The notes under the pieces were generated by a model that was not told where the DNA came from, ran no database searches, and was given only the letters and a program-made list of their open reading frames with translations. A DNA stretch of 64,000 nt from Magnetovibrio sp. PR-2. GTDB lineage: Bacteria > Pseudomonadota > Alphaproteobacteria > Rhodospirillales > Magnetovibrionaceae. The first letter of the stretch is position 1, and every line of letters starts with the position of its first letter. This document shows positions 35,927 to 44,860 of the stretch, one piece after another. The translations under genes were made by a program, and so were the position numbers. The stretch spans positions 186,001 through 250,000 of the forward strand of contig NZ_JBAHUR010000001.1 in assembly GCF_036689815.1 (NCBI RefSeq), in the 5' to 3' direction.

Positions 35927-35946
35927 CGTTTTGAGGACGACTGAAT

Positions 35947-37305
35947 TTGACCAAAAAACTGCACATCAAAACCTACGGCTGTCAGATGAATGTCTATGAT
36001 TCTGAACGCATTACCGAGGTCTTGAAGCCCCTGGGCTATGGCTTGAGCGATGACGGCGAAGGTGCGGATATGGTTGTGCTGAACACCTGCCACATCCGCG
36101 AAAAGGCCGCCGAGAAGGTCTATTCCGAGCTCGGGCGTCTGCGCATTCAAAAAGACAAGATGGCCCAAGCGGGCAAACGCATGGTCTTGGCTGTGACCGG
36201 CTGCGTCGCCCAGGCCGAAGGGGAAGAGGTTCTCAAACGCGCACCGTTTGTGGACATGGTATTCGGTCCGCAAACCTATCATCGCCTGCCGCAAATGGTG
36301 GCCGAAATCACCCGCCAATCGGGCCAGATTTTGGACACCGACTTTCCTCAAGAAAGCAAATTCGACGCGCTGCCCCAAGACCGTGCGGTTGAAGGTTCGG
36401 CCGCGTTTTTGGCCATCCAAGAGGGCTGCGATAAGTTCTGCACCTACTGCGTTGTGCCCTATACCCGGGGTGCCGAATATTCACGTCCCGCTGCCGACGT
36501 GTTGGCTGAAGCCAAACGCTTGGTCCAGGCGGGCGCGCAGGAAATCACGTTCTTGGGCCAAAACGTCAACAGCTACCACGGCGAAGCGCCGGGTGGCGGC
36601 GAATGGGGCCTGGCGCGTCTGATCCGCGAGGCGGCTGAGATTGACGGGCTTAAGCGCATTCGCTTCACCACCAGCTACCCTGCAGAAATCGATGATGATT
36701 TGATCAAAGCCCACGGTGATGTGGACAAGCTGATGCCTTATCTTCATTTACCGGTGCAGGCGGGGTCCGACCGTATATTGCAAGCTATGAATAGGGATCA
36801 CACCATCGATGAGTACCGCGCGTTGGTGGACAAACTGCGCACCGCGCGTCCCGACATCGCCCTGTCGTCGGACTTTATCGTGGGCTTTCCGGGGGAAACG
36901 GACGGGGACTTTCAAGACACCTTAAAATTGGTCGACGACGTCACCTTCATTCAGGCTTATTCCTTTAAGTATTCGCCGCGTCCCGGAACACCTGCCGCGC
37001 TGATGGATTTTCAAGTGGACGAAGCCGTCAAGGCCGAGCGTTTGGCCGCGTTGCAAGCGCGGCTTACCGAACAAACCTTGGCGTTCAACACGGCGTCCGT
37101 GGGCAAGACTTTGCCGGTTTTGTTCGACCGGGCGGGCAAGCTGGCGGGACAATTGGTGGGCCGCAGCCCCTATATGCAAGCCGTGGTCGTGAACGATGCG
37201 CCTAACACGTTGATTGATCAGATTTTTGATGTCACCATTGAGCAAGGTAGTCCGAACTCTTTGATGGGCCGTATCCAGCCTGACAACACGAAAGCCTGCG
37301 CGTGA
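35947..37305 (+). CDS. miaB: tRNA-2-methylthio-N6-dimethylallyladenosine synthase MiaB
   Basis: 452 residues from TTG 35947 (GAGGAC upstream), giving the standard start MTKKLHIKTYGCQMN. The N-terminal UPF0004 domain holds three cluster-binding Cys (GCQMN, NTCHIREKA, VTGCVAQAEG). The radical-SAM motif is CDKFCTYC. A TRAM domain closes the protein. It methylthiolates i6A37 in tRNA. The stop overlaps phoH by 4 bp, so translation is coupled. Confidence 0.96.
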   Translation: MTKKLHIKTYGCQMNVYDSERITEVLKPLGYGLSDDGEGADMVVLNTCHIREKAAEKVYSELGRLRIQKDKMAQAGKRMVLAVTGCVAQAEGEEVLKRAPFVDMVFGPQTYHRLPQMVAEITRQSGQILDTDFPQESKFDALPQDRAVEGSAAFLAIQEGCDKFCTYCVVPYTRGAEYSRPAADVLAEAKRLVQAGAQEITFLGQNVNSYHGEAPGGGEWGLARLIREAAEIDGLKRIRFTTSYPAEIDDDLIKAHGDVDKLMPYLHLPVQAGSDRILQAMNRDHTIDEYRALVDKLRTARPDIALSSDFIVGFPGETDGDFQDTLKLVDDVTFIQAYSFKYSPRPGTPAALMDFQVDEAVKAERLAALQARLTEQTLAFNTASVGKTLPVLFDRAGKLAGQLVGRSPYMQAVVVNDAPNTLIDQIFDVTIEQGSPNSLMGRIQPDNTKACA

Positions 37306-38363
37306 GCACCAAGCCAAAACCCAAATCGAAATCCAAGCCGAAAGCCAAAAAAGCCGCCAAGCCTGAGACCCGCTCGGCCAAGCTGAGCTTTGGCGACAAT
37401 CATTTGGCTCAGGCGTTGTTCGGCGCACATTCAACGCACTTGGTGCAGATCGAAACCGAGCTTGACGTCTCCATCCAAGCGCGCGGTGCGGATCTCACCA
37501 TCACCGGCGGTCCCAGCGGTGTGGATATGGCCGAACGGGTGCTGATGGGATTGTACGATCGCTTATCCGGCGGGCTGGAAGTGACGTCCGACGAAGTCGC
37601 GGCGGCTTTGCGCATGGTCGAACAGCCGGGCGGCAAACTGGCTGACGTGAACGTCGAAGTGCACACCAAGCGCCGTGTGATCTCGCCCCGCTCCGCCACG
37701 CAAGCGGCTTACTTGAAAGCCATTGATGAATGCGAAATGGTGTTCGGCACCGGGCCTGCGGGCACGGGCAAAACGTACTTGGCCGTGGCGAAGGCGGTTG
37801 AATTGCTGGTGCGCGGCGATGTGGACCGCATTATCTTGTCCCGCCCGGCGGTGGAAGCCGGCGAACAGCTGGGCTTTTTGCCGGGCGATATGCAAGAAAA
37901 GGTCGATCCTTACCTGCGCCCGCTTTACGACGCGCTCTACGACATGCTGCCCACGGACCAAGTGGTGAAGCGTCTGGAAAATGGCGAGATCGAAGTGGCA
38001 CCCTTGGCGTTTATGCGCGGGCGCACATTGGCGAACGCGTTTGTGATTTTGGACGAAGCCCAAAACACCACCGCGGTGCAGATGAAAATGTTTTTAACGC
38101 GATTGGGCGAAAATGCGCGCATGGTGGTGACCGGCGATCTCAGCCAGGTGGATTTGCCGCGCGGCACCCGTTCGGGGCTGCGCGACGCGCGTGAAATTTT
38201 GAAGGACGTCAAGGGCCTGGGCTTTGTCGAGTTTGGCGCAAAGGATGTCATTCGTCATAAAATCGTGACACGCATCGTCAATGCTTACGACGCAGCCGAA
38301 AAACGCCGCAAGGCCAGCGCGCCTTATGAACAAGACGACAAAAACGGGACCAACCGCAAATGA
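37302..38363 (+). CDS. ybeZ: PhoH-family ATPase (YbeZ)
   Basis: 353 residues from GTG 37302. The first 20 residues are a Lys/Pro/Ala-rich tail (nucleic-acid-binding-like), then a KH-like region (LDVSIQARGADLTITGG). The P-loop ATPase has Walker A GPAGTGKTYLAVAKA and Walker B ANAFVILDEAQNTT. YbeZ works with the endoribonuclease YbeY in rRNA maturation and quality control; its gene here overlaps ybeY by 4 bp, which supports that role. Confidence 0.94.
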   Translation: MSTKPKPKSKSKPKAKKAAKPETRSAKLSFGDNHLAQALFGAHSTHLVQIETELDVSIQARGADLTITGGPSGVDMAERVLMGLYDRLSGGLEVTSDEVAAALRMVEQPGGKLADVNVEVHTKRRVISPRSATQAAYLKAIDECEMVFGTGPAGTGKTYLAVAKAVELLVRGDVDRIILSRPAVEAGEQLGFLPGDMQEKVDPYLRPLYDALYDMLPTDQVVKRLENGEIEVAPLAFMRGRTLANAFVILDEAQNTTAVQMKMFLTRLGENARMVVTGDLSQVDLPRGTRSGLRDAREILKDVKGLGFVEFGAKDVIRHKIVTRIVNAYDAAEKRRKASAPYEQDDKNGTNRK

Positions 38364-38872
38364 TCAATGCCCCCCTGCCCAATCTGTGGATCGACATCAG
38401 CCTGGAAAACGGCGATTGGAAAACGGCTTTGCCGGACCACCCAGCGATCATTGAACGCGCCATTAACGCCTGCGTCGCCAAGGCGGCCGAATGCGAAGAC
38501 GAAGACGAAGCGGAGTGGGAAATCAGCGTATTGCTCACCGACGATGGTGCCGTACAGGCCTTGAACCGCGATTGGCGCGGTCAAGACAAGCCCACCAATG
38601 TTTTGTCGTTTCCCGCCAGCGCAGACGACCTGCCCATGGGCGCACCGATGATGCTGGGCGATATTGCCATAGCGTTTGAGACCGTGACCCAAGAAGCCCA
38701 AGAGCTGGACAAACCCCTGTCAGATCATTTTTGTCATCTGGTGGTTCATGGTATGCTGCACTTGCTGGGTTTCGACCATGTCAGCGATGCACAAGCCGAT
38801 GAGATGGAACCGCTGGAAATTGAAATCTTAGACGGGTTGGGGGTGAAAAGCCCCTATCCCGATCGCCCCTAA
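38360..38872 (+). CDS. ybeY: Endoribonuclease YbeY
   Basis: 170 residues. The zinc-binding signature HGxLHLxGxDH appears as HGMLHLLGFDHVS. The conserved core before it reads LNRDWRGQDKPTNVLSFPAS and LGDIAIAFETV. YbeY functions in 16S rRNA 3'-end maturation and 70S ribosome quality control. It starts within the last codons of ybeZ (ATGA overlap) and is followed 24 bp later by corC, the standard ybeZYX-lnt order. Confidence 0.95.
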   Translation: MINAPLPNLWIDISLENGDWKTALPDHPAIIERAINACVAKAAECEDEDEAEWEISVLLTDDGAVQALNRDWRGQDKPTNVLSFPASADDLPMGAPMMLGDIAIAFETVTQEAQELDKPLSDHFCHLVVHGMLHLLGFDHVSDAQADEMEPLEIEILDGLGVKSPYPDRP

Positions 38873-38896
38873 AGTCGAGGTTATCGAAGAAAGCCG

Positions 38897-39874
38897 ATGA
38901 ACGACGAAGCATCATCTACCAAGCCGGATCCTTCCGAAGCGACCACGGAGGTCCGGCGAGACAAATTCACCCTGGGTTCCCTGTTTGATTGGTTGCGCGG
39001 GCGCAACGGCGAAACCGCGCGCGACCAATTGGAAGAATTGATCGAAGAAACGGAAGACGGCGAAACGTCCCTGAATACGGACGAACGTCAACTGTTGCTC
39101 AACATCTTGGAGCTGCGCGACCAAACCGTCGCCGATGTGATGGTACCGCGTGCCGACATCATCGCCATCAAAGTCGATTCCACCTTAGAAACGTTGATCG
39201 AAATCATCTCCGAAGAAGCCCACTCGCGCATGCCGCTCTACCGCGAAACGTTGGATGACGCGTTTGGCATCGTGCACGTCAAAGACGTTTTGGCGTGGAA
39301 AGGCCGCGACACGGAATTTTCCGTGTCCTCCATCGTGCGTCCGGTGCTGTTTGTCGCCCCGAGCATGCAGGTGTTGGAGCTGTTGTTGGAAATGCGGGCC
39401 AAGCGCGTGCACATGGCGTTGGTGGTTGATGAGTTCGGCGGCATTGACGGCTTGCTCACCATCGAAGACTTGGTCGAAGAAATCGTCGGCGAAATCGAAG
39501 ACGAATTTGACCAAGACGAAAAACCGTTTTTGGAAAAACGCTTTGACGGCAGTTGGGACGCCAGCGCGCGCACCTTGTTGGAAGACTTCGAAGCCGCGTT
39601 GAGCGTTGAACTGTTTAACGAAGAAGAACATGACGAAATCGACACTTTGGGCGGGTTGGTGTTTTCCATCGCGGGCCGGGTGCCGTCGCGCGGTGAATTG
39701 TTGAAGCACGACACCGGGCTGGAGTTTGAAATCTTGGATGTGGATCCGCGCCGCATCAAACGCTTGCGTTTACGTGTCCCCAAAGATCTGTTGGGTGACG
39801 GGCTCAGCGCGGATGCGGCTGAAGGCACTGACATCATAGAAGCCCCCACCCCACCTCCGGCGAAAGAGGCTTAA
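38897..39874 (+). CDS. corC: CBS-domain protein of the CorC/HlyC family (YbeX)
   Basis: 325 residues. There is no N-terminal DUF21 membrane domain, so this is the soluble CorC type. A CBS pair covers about residues 75-205 (TVADVMVPRADIIAI, IVHVKDVLAW, FGGIDGLLTIEDLVEEIVGEI). The C-terminal CorC_HlyC transporter-associated domain is at about 220-295 (GGLVFSIAGRVPSRGE). The role is in magnesium/cobalt homeostasis or ribosome-related functions reported for YbeX. Its N-terminus is Glu/Asp-rich. It is followed 3 bp later by lnt. Confidence 0.93.
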   Translation: MNDEASSTKPDPSEATTEVRRDKFTLGSLFDWLRGRNGETARDQLEELIEETEDGETSLNTDERQLLLNILELRDQTVADVMVPRADIIAIKVDSTLETLIEIISEEAHSRMPLYRETLDDAFGIVHVKDVLAWKGRDTEFSVSSIVRPVLFVAPSMQVLELLLEMRAKRVHMALVVDEFGGIDGLLTIEDLVEEIVGEIEDEFDQDEKPFLEKRFDGSWDASARTLLEDFEAALSVELFNEEEHDEIDTLGGLVFSIAGRVPSRGELLKHDTGLEFEILDVDPRRIKRLRLRVPKDLLGDGLSADAAEGTDIIEAPTPPPAKEA

Positions 39875-39877
39875 GCT

Positions 39878-41464
39878 TTGTTGGGGGGCGTGTCTCAAAA
39901 ATTATATGCGTGGCGGGTCCGGCTTCAAACCTTGGGCATTTGGCCGCAGCGTTTCATCGCCCTGGTGTTGGGCTTTGGCGCCGTATTTGCTATGCCCCCG
40001 GTCTATCAAATTTATGTCTTGGTGCCTGCTTTTGTGGGCTTGCTGTGGCTGTCCGCAGACGCGCCCAGCCCGTGGCGGGCCTTTGCCATCGGCTGGTGGT
40101 TTGGCGCGGGCTATTTTGGGGCGGGGCTCTATTGGGTGTCGTTTGCCCTGTTGGTTGACGCCCAAAAGTTTGCCTGGCTCATGCCCATTGCGATTTTGGG
40201 ATTTGCGTTTGGCTTGGGCCTGTTTGTCGCGCTTGGCAGTGTGTTGGTGCGCCGGCTCCCTGGTGATTTAACGGCGAAAGCCTTGGTGATGGCGTCCGGC
40301 TGGACCCTGTTGGAATGGCTGCGCGGCTGGATCTTGACGGGGCTGCCGTGGAACCCGTTGGGCAGCGTTTGGGCATTTCATGACGCGCCTTTACAAGCCA
40401 CGTGGGTGGTTGGCGTTTATGGTCTTAGCCTCATAACGGCCTTGGCCGCGGTCTCCGTCGGGACATTGGCAGAGGAACAGCCCAACCGATTGTCAAAGCC
40501 GTTGGTGCTGTTGGCAGGCGGCTTGCTGATGGTCGTTTGGATTGGGGGAGCGGTCCGTTTAAGCGGGGCGCCGGATGCGTCTGTCGAAGGGGTGCGATTG
40601 CGTTTGGTTCAACCCAATATTCCCCAAGCGGAAAAATGGCGAGCGGAACTGAGAACCCGCAATATGCGCGCACAGTTGGACTTAGCCCTCGCCGAGCCGT
40701 TGGCGGGTCAGCCCCATCCAACCCACATCATCTGGGCGGAAACGGCGGCACCGTTTTTCATTGAAAACTCACCCGATTGGCTCAAGGTCGTGGGTGCCGC
40801 GACCCCGCCTGAGGGCCTGACAATTTTGGGCGCGCCGCGTGTTTTGCCAGACGGTCAGCCAAATGGGGTGTTCAAAGTCACCAACAGCTTACTGGCCATC
40901 AACGGCGAAGGCCAAGTGCACGCAACATATGATAAATTTCATTTGGTGCCATTTGGTGAATACGTGCCCTTGCCCAGTTGGCTGCCGTTGGAAAAAATCA
41001 CCCAAGGCGTCGGGGCCTTTACGCCGGGCACGGGCCCGGTCAGTTTACGGCTGCCTGGCCTGCCGCCCGTCAGTCCCTTGATTTGTTATGAAATCATCTT
41101 TCCCCACGCCGTCGCTGATTATGCAGATCGCCCAAGCTGGCTGCTGAATCTGACCAATGATGCTTGGTACGGCATGACGGCGGGCCCGCATCAACATTTT
41201 GTCAGTGCGCGCCTACGCGCGGTGGAAGAAGGCCTGCCGACGGTGCGGGTCGCGTTCACCGGAATCTCGGGGATCGTTGATGGGTATGGACGGGTTCAGG
41301 AGATGCACGCATTAGGCGAGAAAGGGTTTGTTGACGGAAATTTGCCACTTGCCGTTGAGGGCCGGGGGTTGTACACGCGATTTGGCAATGCCGTTGCGGT
41401 TGTTGTGTCCCTCTTGTGCTTCGGTCTGGGGCTCGTGGTAGGTCGAAAAGCCCAGACTTCTTAG
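39878..41464 (+). CDS. lnt: Apolipoprotein N-acyltransferase
   Basis: 528 residues from TTG 39878; GTG 39890 is also possible. About six N-terminal membrane segments precede a periplasmic nitrilase-like domain. The catalytic Glu is in IIWAETAAPFF, the Lys in YDKFHLVPFGEYVP and the Cys in PLICYEIIFP. A last membrane helix (AVVVSLLCFGLGLVVG) closes the protein. It adds the third acyl chain to lipoproteins at the inner membrane. The 3-bp spacing to corC shows co-transcription. Confidence 0.95.
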   Translation: MLGGVSQKLYAWRVRLQTLGIWPQRFIALVLGFGAVFAMPPVYQIYVLVPAFVGLLWLSADAPSPWRAFAIGWWFGAGYFGAGLYWVSFALLVDAQKFAWLMPIAILGFAFGLGLFVALGSVLVRRLPGDLTAKALVMASGWTLLEWLRGWILTGLPWNPLGSVWAFHDAPLQATWVVGVYGLSLITALAAVSVGTLAEEQPNRLSKPLVLLAGGLLMVVWIGGAVRLSGAPDASVEGVRLRLVQPNIPQAEKWRAELRTRNMRAQLDLALAEPLAGQPHPTHIIWAETAAPFFIENSPDWLKVVGAATPPEGLTILGAPRVLPDGQPNGVFKVTNSLLAINGEGQVHATYDKFHLVPFGEYVPLPSWLPLEKITQGVGAFTPGTGPVSLRLPGLPPVSPLICYEIIFPHAVADYADRPSWLLNLTNDAWYGMTAGPHQHFVSARLRAVEEGLPTVRVAFTGISGIVDGYGRVQEMHALGEKGFVDGNLPLAVEGRGLYTRFGNAVAVVVSLLCFGLGLVVGRKAQTS

Positions 41465-41500
41465 CATCTATGCGTAGCAAAAGCTGTGGCCTTGAATTGT

Positions 41501-41522
41501 TATGGTTTACATACCATATAAT
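41501..41522 (+). promoter_or_regulatory. Promoter -10 region overlapped by an inverted repeat
   Basis: TATGGT - TTACAT - ACCATA (41501-41518) is a perfect 6-bp inverted repeat with a 6-bp spacer, and its right end merges with a consensus -10 hexamer TATAAT at 41517-41522. This lies about 145 bp upstream of the XRE-regulator start. A dimeric repressor, possibly the regulator itself, bound here would block transcription; that is inference. Confidence 0.45.
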
Positions 41523-41665
41523 GTGCGAAATGTCGGCTCTTCCCCTTGACCGCCACACGCTCTGGGGGTAAGAGAAAGTTGTCGGCGCCAGGCAATGTAA
41601 GTGATAATAATTTGCATTCGTCCGACAGACATGACGACCACTTGAATGAGAAGGATTCTCTAAAG

Positions 41666-42136
41666 ATGGCAGCAAATCGCGCAGCCCCAAATTCAGCCGA
41701 TCGCCCACCTCTCGGCACACCGCGTCCGGTTGACGTTCACGTCGGTGCACGTCTTCGCCAGCGCCGCACGCTCTTAGGGCTTAGCCAGGAAAAACTGGGC
41801 GAAGCTGTCGGTCTGACGTTTCAACAGATCCAAAAGTACGAACGCGGCGCCAACCGTATTGGCGCATCGCGTCTGTACCAGCTGTCTAACGTGTTGGACG
41901 TTTCGGTCAGTTACTTCTTCGACGAAATGCCGGGCGAAGTGCAAAAGACCCGTGGCGATTATGCGGGCTTGTCCCAGGCAGACGATATCGAAACGGCGCA
42001 AACCAACGATCCGATGGCGCGCCGTGAAACGTTGGAATTGGTTCGGGCTTACTACAAAATCGAAGACCCCAAAGTGCGCAAACGCGTCTTTGAGCTCACC
42101 AAATCCATCGCTCAGGCGGCCGGTGACGAAGACTGA
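41666..42136 (+). CDS. XRE-family helix-turn-helix regulator
   Basis: 156 residues from ATG 41666 (GAAGGA about 12 bases upstream); an upstream frame extension to 41546 is poorly supported. The HTH lies at about residues 24-80: VGARLRQRRTLLGLSQEKLGE, FQQIQKYERGANRIGASRLYQLS. The C-terminal part (MARRETLELVRAYYKIEDPKVRKRVFELTKSIAQ) is a conserved helical segment of this alphaproteobacterial group, which usually precedes metK. Specific targets are unknown; the inverted repeat over its own promoter suggests autoregulation. Confidence 0.92.
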   Translation: MAANRAAPNSADRPPLGTPRPVDVHVGARLRQRRTLLGLSQEKLGEAVGLTFQQIQKYERGANRIGASRLYQLSNVLDVSVSYFFDEMPGEVQKTRGDYAGLSQADDIETAQTNDPMARRETLELVRAYYKIEDPKVRKRVFELTKSIAQAAGDED

Positions 42137-42169
42137 TTGCGTTTGGCGTAAAAACTCTGTAACAAGGGC

Positions 42170-42199
42170 GGGCGCTGAGATTTCTCGGCGCCTGTTTTT
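42170..42199 (+). terminator. Rho-independent terminator of the XRE gene
   Basis: GGGCGCTGAGA pairs with TCTCGGCGCCT (one G-U pair) around a very short loop, followed by TTTTT. It lies 33 bp after the stop codon and isolates the metK leader. Confidence 0.85.
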
Positions 42200-42357
42200 A
42201 TGAACAAAGCCTTGGGTTCCAACCTAAGGGCCGTGGATGGATTTGGATCGCTTGCCACCACGTAAAAAAAGGCTAAGTGGGTGAACCCGGCTAATCCAAT
42301 CAAATGCCAAGTCGCCCCGGATCCATAGGATCAACGCTAGAACGGGGATAATTAACC
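42200..42357 (+). promoter_or_regulatory. Structured metK leader with sequestered ribosome-binding site
   Basis: 158 bases without an open reading frame. Inverted pairs include CCTTGGGTT/AACCTAAGG at the 5' side, and TTGGAT (about 42240) with ATCCAA (about 42296) enclosing two copies of GGCTAA. Just before the start, CCCCG (42315-42319) pairs with CGGGG (42343-42347) around an inner GATCC-ATA-GGATC hairpin (42320-42332). The CGGGG strand is the Shine-Dalgarno for GTG 42358, so this fold would hide it. I cannot match it to SAM-I, SAM-II, SAM/SAH or SAH riboswitches from memory. Confidence 0.45.
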
Positions 42358-43551
42358 GTGGCAAAAGAAAACTTCCTTTTTACATCTGAATCCGTTTCCG
42401 AAGGTCACCCGGACAAAGTCTGTGACCGCATTTCCGACGGTGTCGTCGATGCCTTTTTGGCTGCCGACCCCGAAGCGCGTGTGGCGTGCGAAACGCTGAC
42501 CACCACCAACCGCATTGTTTTGGCCGGCGAAGTGCGCGGCCCAGCACCTTTGGTGGACGCAGACGGCAACGTCGATAAAGAGCGTATGGAACAGATCGCG
42601 CGCGACGCGGTGAAAGAAATTGGCTACGAACAAGACGGTTTCCATTGGGACACCGCAGACGTGGCCGTTCACCTGCATGCCCAATCCGTCGACATCGCCC
42701 AAGGTGTGGACGCGGGCACCGGTGTCGACACCGAAGAAGGTGCTGGCGACCAAGGCATCATGTTCGGTTATGCTTGCAACGAAACCGAAGTTTTGATGCC
42801 AGCTCCGATCTTTATGTCGCACGAAATTCTGCGTTCCATGGCAGATGCACGCCACTCCGGTGCGGACGTTGGCATCCTGCCCGACAGCAAAAGCCAAGTG
42901 ACACTGAAATACGAAAACGGCAAGCCCGTGACCTGTACGTCCGTTGTGGTTTCCACCCAACACGCTGAAAACCTGTCGCGCGAAGACGTGGCGGCTTTGG
43001 TGAAACCGCACATCGAACACGTTTTGCCTGAAGGTTGGATGCCGTCCGATGACGAGCTGTACATCAACCCGACGGGTAAATTTGTCATCGGTGGTCCCGA
43101 TGGTGACTGTGGTCTGACGGGCCGCAAAATCATCGTCGACACCTACGGCGGCGCGGCTCCGCACGGCGGCGGCGCGTTCTCCGGTAAAGATCCGACCAAG
43201 GTTGACCGCTCGGCGGCTTACGTGTCGCGCTACTTGGCGAAAAACGTTGTGGCTTCTGGTGTTGCGGACAAATGCACCATCCAGTTGGCTTATGCCATCG
43301 GCATTTCCAAGCCGTTGTCGGTTTACGTGGACACCCACGGCACCGGCCAAGCGGACGAAGACAAGTTGGCCAAAGTGTTGCAAGATCTGGTCGATCTCAC
43401 GCCGAAGGGCATCCGTACGCATTTGGGCCTCAACCGCCCGATCTATGCGCGCACCGCAGCTTACGGCCACTTCGGTCGTCAACCGGACGGCGACGGCGGG
43501 TTCTCTTGGGAGAAAACCGACATCGCTGAAAAAATTAAAGCGGCGCTCTAA
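42358..43551 (+). CDS. metK: S-adenosylmethionine synthetase
   Basis: 397 residues from GTG 42358. It makes SAM from methionine and ATP. Signatures: [20 protein letters not shown] at the N-terminus, the ATP motif [12 protein letters not shown] and the P-loop-like [20 protein letters not shown] family-typical end at [16 protein letters not shown]. Codon usage is strongly biased, as expected for a highly expressed gene. trmB begins 14 bp downstream. Confidence 0.97.
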   Translation: MAKENFLFTSESVSEGHPDKVCDRISDGVVDAFLAADPEARVACETLTTTNRIVLAGEVRGPAPLVDADGNVDKERMEQIARDAVKEIGYEQDGFHWDTADVAVHLHAQSVDIAQGVDAGTGVDTEEGAGDQGIMFGYACNETEVLMPAPIFMSHEILRSMADARHSGADVGILPDSKSQVTLKYENGKPVTCTSVVVSTQHAENLSREDVAALVKPHIEHVLPEGWMPSDDELYINPTGKFVIGGPDGDCGLTGRKIIVDTYGGAAPHGGGAFSGKDPTKVDRSAAYVSRYLAKNVVASGVADKCTIQLAYAIGISKPLSVYVDTHGTGQADEDKLAKVLQDLVDLTPKGIRTHLGLNRPIYARTAAYGHFGRQPDGDGGFSWEKTDIAEKIKAAL

Positions 43552-43565
43552 GCGACCCGACTTTT

Positions 43566-44270
43566 ATGACTTCGGATAGCGAAAAAAGCGAACCCGAATA
43601 TCTGCGTTCCTACGGCCGGCGGCAGGGCAAAAAGCTCCGCCCCGGCCGTGAGCGTTTGATGGCGGAGCTTCTGCCCAAAATCAAAATTGTGCCGGGCCAG
43701 CCCATCGCCGCTCAATTCGCCTCCGGCGTCCAGTCCATGTGGATGGAAATCGGCTTCGGTGCGGGCGAACACCTGGCCATGCAAGCCCAAGCGCATCCTG
43801 ACGTCGGCCTGATCGGGTGCGAGCCCTTTGTCAACGGCGTGGCAAAGCTGCTCAGCAAAATTGATGACGCCGACATTCAAAACATTCGCATCCACCCCGA
43901 CGATGCCCGCGACATTTTCCCCGATATCGAAGATGGCGGCTTGGGCCGGATTTTTATTTTGTTTCCAGACCCCTGGCCCAAAATCAAACACCACAAACGG
44001 CGTTTGATCCAGTCGCGTTTGCTGGACGACTTGGCGCGACTGCTGGACGACGATGGCGAATTGCTGTTTGCTTCTGACCACATGGGCTATGTGCGCTGGA
44101 CATTGGCCATGGTCTTGAAGCACCGCGATTTTGAGTGGGTCTGTGAAGGACCCGCCGATTGGCGCACACCCCCTGATAATTGGATCAAAACCCGCTATGA
44201 GCAAAAAGCATTGGCAGGCGACGTCATGGTTTATCTGCGCTTTCGCCGTAAACCGCGTTCATTGATTTGA
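43566..44270 (+). CDS. trmB: tRNA (guanine-N7-)-methyltransferase
   Basis: 234 residues. It methylates G46 in the variable loop of tRNA with SAM. The SAM-binding loop is WMEIGFGAGEHLAMQA, followed by FVNGVAKLLSKI and the family mark IFILFPDPWPKIKHHKRRL. The C-terminal YEQKALAGDVMVYLRFRRK fits TrmB. It is directly behind metK, so the SAM producer and a SAM user are co-transcribed. Confidence 0.95.
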   Translation: MTSDSEKSEPEYLRSYGRRQGKKLRPGRERLMAELLPKIKIVPGQPIAAQFASGVQSMWMEIGFGAGEHLAMQAQAHPDVGLIGCEPFVNGVAKLLSKIDDADIQNIRIHPDDARDIFPDIEDGGLGRIFILFPDPWPKIKHHKRRLIQSRLLDDLARLLDDDGELLFASDHMGYVRWTLAMVLKHRDFEWVCEGPADWRTPPDNWIKTRYEQKALAGDVMVYLRFRRKPRSLI

Positions 44271-44330
44271 AACGGTTTTGCGGGTTAACTGCTCTCAGTT
44301 AATAAAACATACAAAATCAAGAGACGAGAG

Positions 44331-44762
44331 ATGGATAGATTCGAATGGGAACGCACAGGCGTGCTCATCATTGATGACGAGCCGATGATTCAAAAGCTCA
44401 TCGAACAGGTTTTGCGCCAGCTTGGCGTGGTCAACATTGCCAAGGCCTTAAACGGGGTGGAGGCTATGACCCACCTCAAGAAAAAGCAGAAAATTCCCCA
44501 TGTGATTTTGTGCGATATGCAAATGCCGCAAATGAACGGGCTGGAATTTATCGCCGCATTGCGGGGCCTGGACGACGTGGATCTCAACGACATCCCCATT
44601 ATTGCGTGCACCACGGTCTCCAAACAAGGCGTGGTGAAGGAAGCCTTGCGCCTCGGCGTCAACGGTTTCATCGTGAAGCCGTTTTCTCTGCAAGTGATCG
44701 AAGAACGTGTGGGCACGGTGTTGGACACCATGCGCATCGGCCAAGACGAGCCCGTTTACTAG
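44331..44762 (+). CDS. Single-domain response regulator, first of a tandem pair
   Basis: 143 residues containing only a receiver domain: acidic pair in VLIIDDEPMIQKL, phospho-acceptor Asp in VILCDMQMPQMNG, conserved Thr in IACTTVS and Lys in GFIVKPFS. The N-terminal MDRFEWERTG is nearly identical with that of the next regulator (MDKFDWGRTK), so the pair arose by duplication. CheY-like role; no kinase adjoins. It is preceded by AGACGAGAG. Confidence 0.92.
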   Translation: MDRFEWERTGVLIIDDEPMIQKLIEQVLRQLGVVNIAKALNGVEAMTHLKKKQKIPHVILCDMQMPQMNGLEFIAALRGLDDVDLNDIPIIACTTVSKQGVVKEALRLGVNGFIVKPFSLQVIEERVGTVLDTMRIGQDEPVY

Positions 44763-44860
44763 AGATATCCGGGCCATGTGAGAGAAACGGGTTGCCTTCT
44801 CCCTTTGGGTGGGTACCATGGCGACAGGGCGTGATAAGACCACCGATACAGAGATTGAAG

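Noticed and set aside
42200-42357. Known SAM riboswitch (SAM-I, SAM-II, SAM/SAH)
   Set aside because: The conserved core sequences I remember for these classes are not found, so the leader is reported only as structured RNA of unknown class.
42352-43482. 376-codon open frame on the minus strand
   Set aside because: Antisense shadow of metK.
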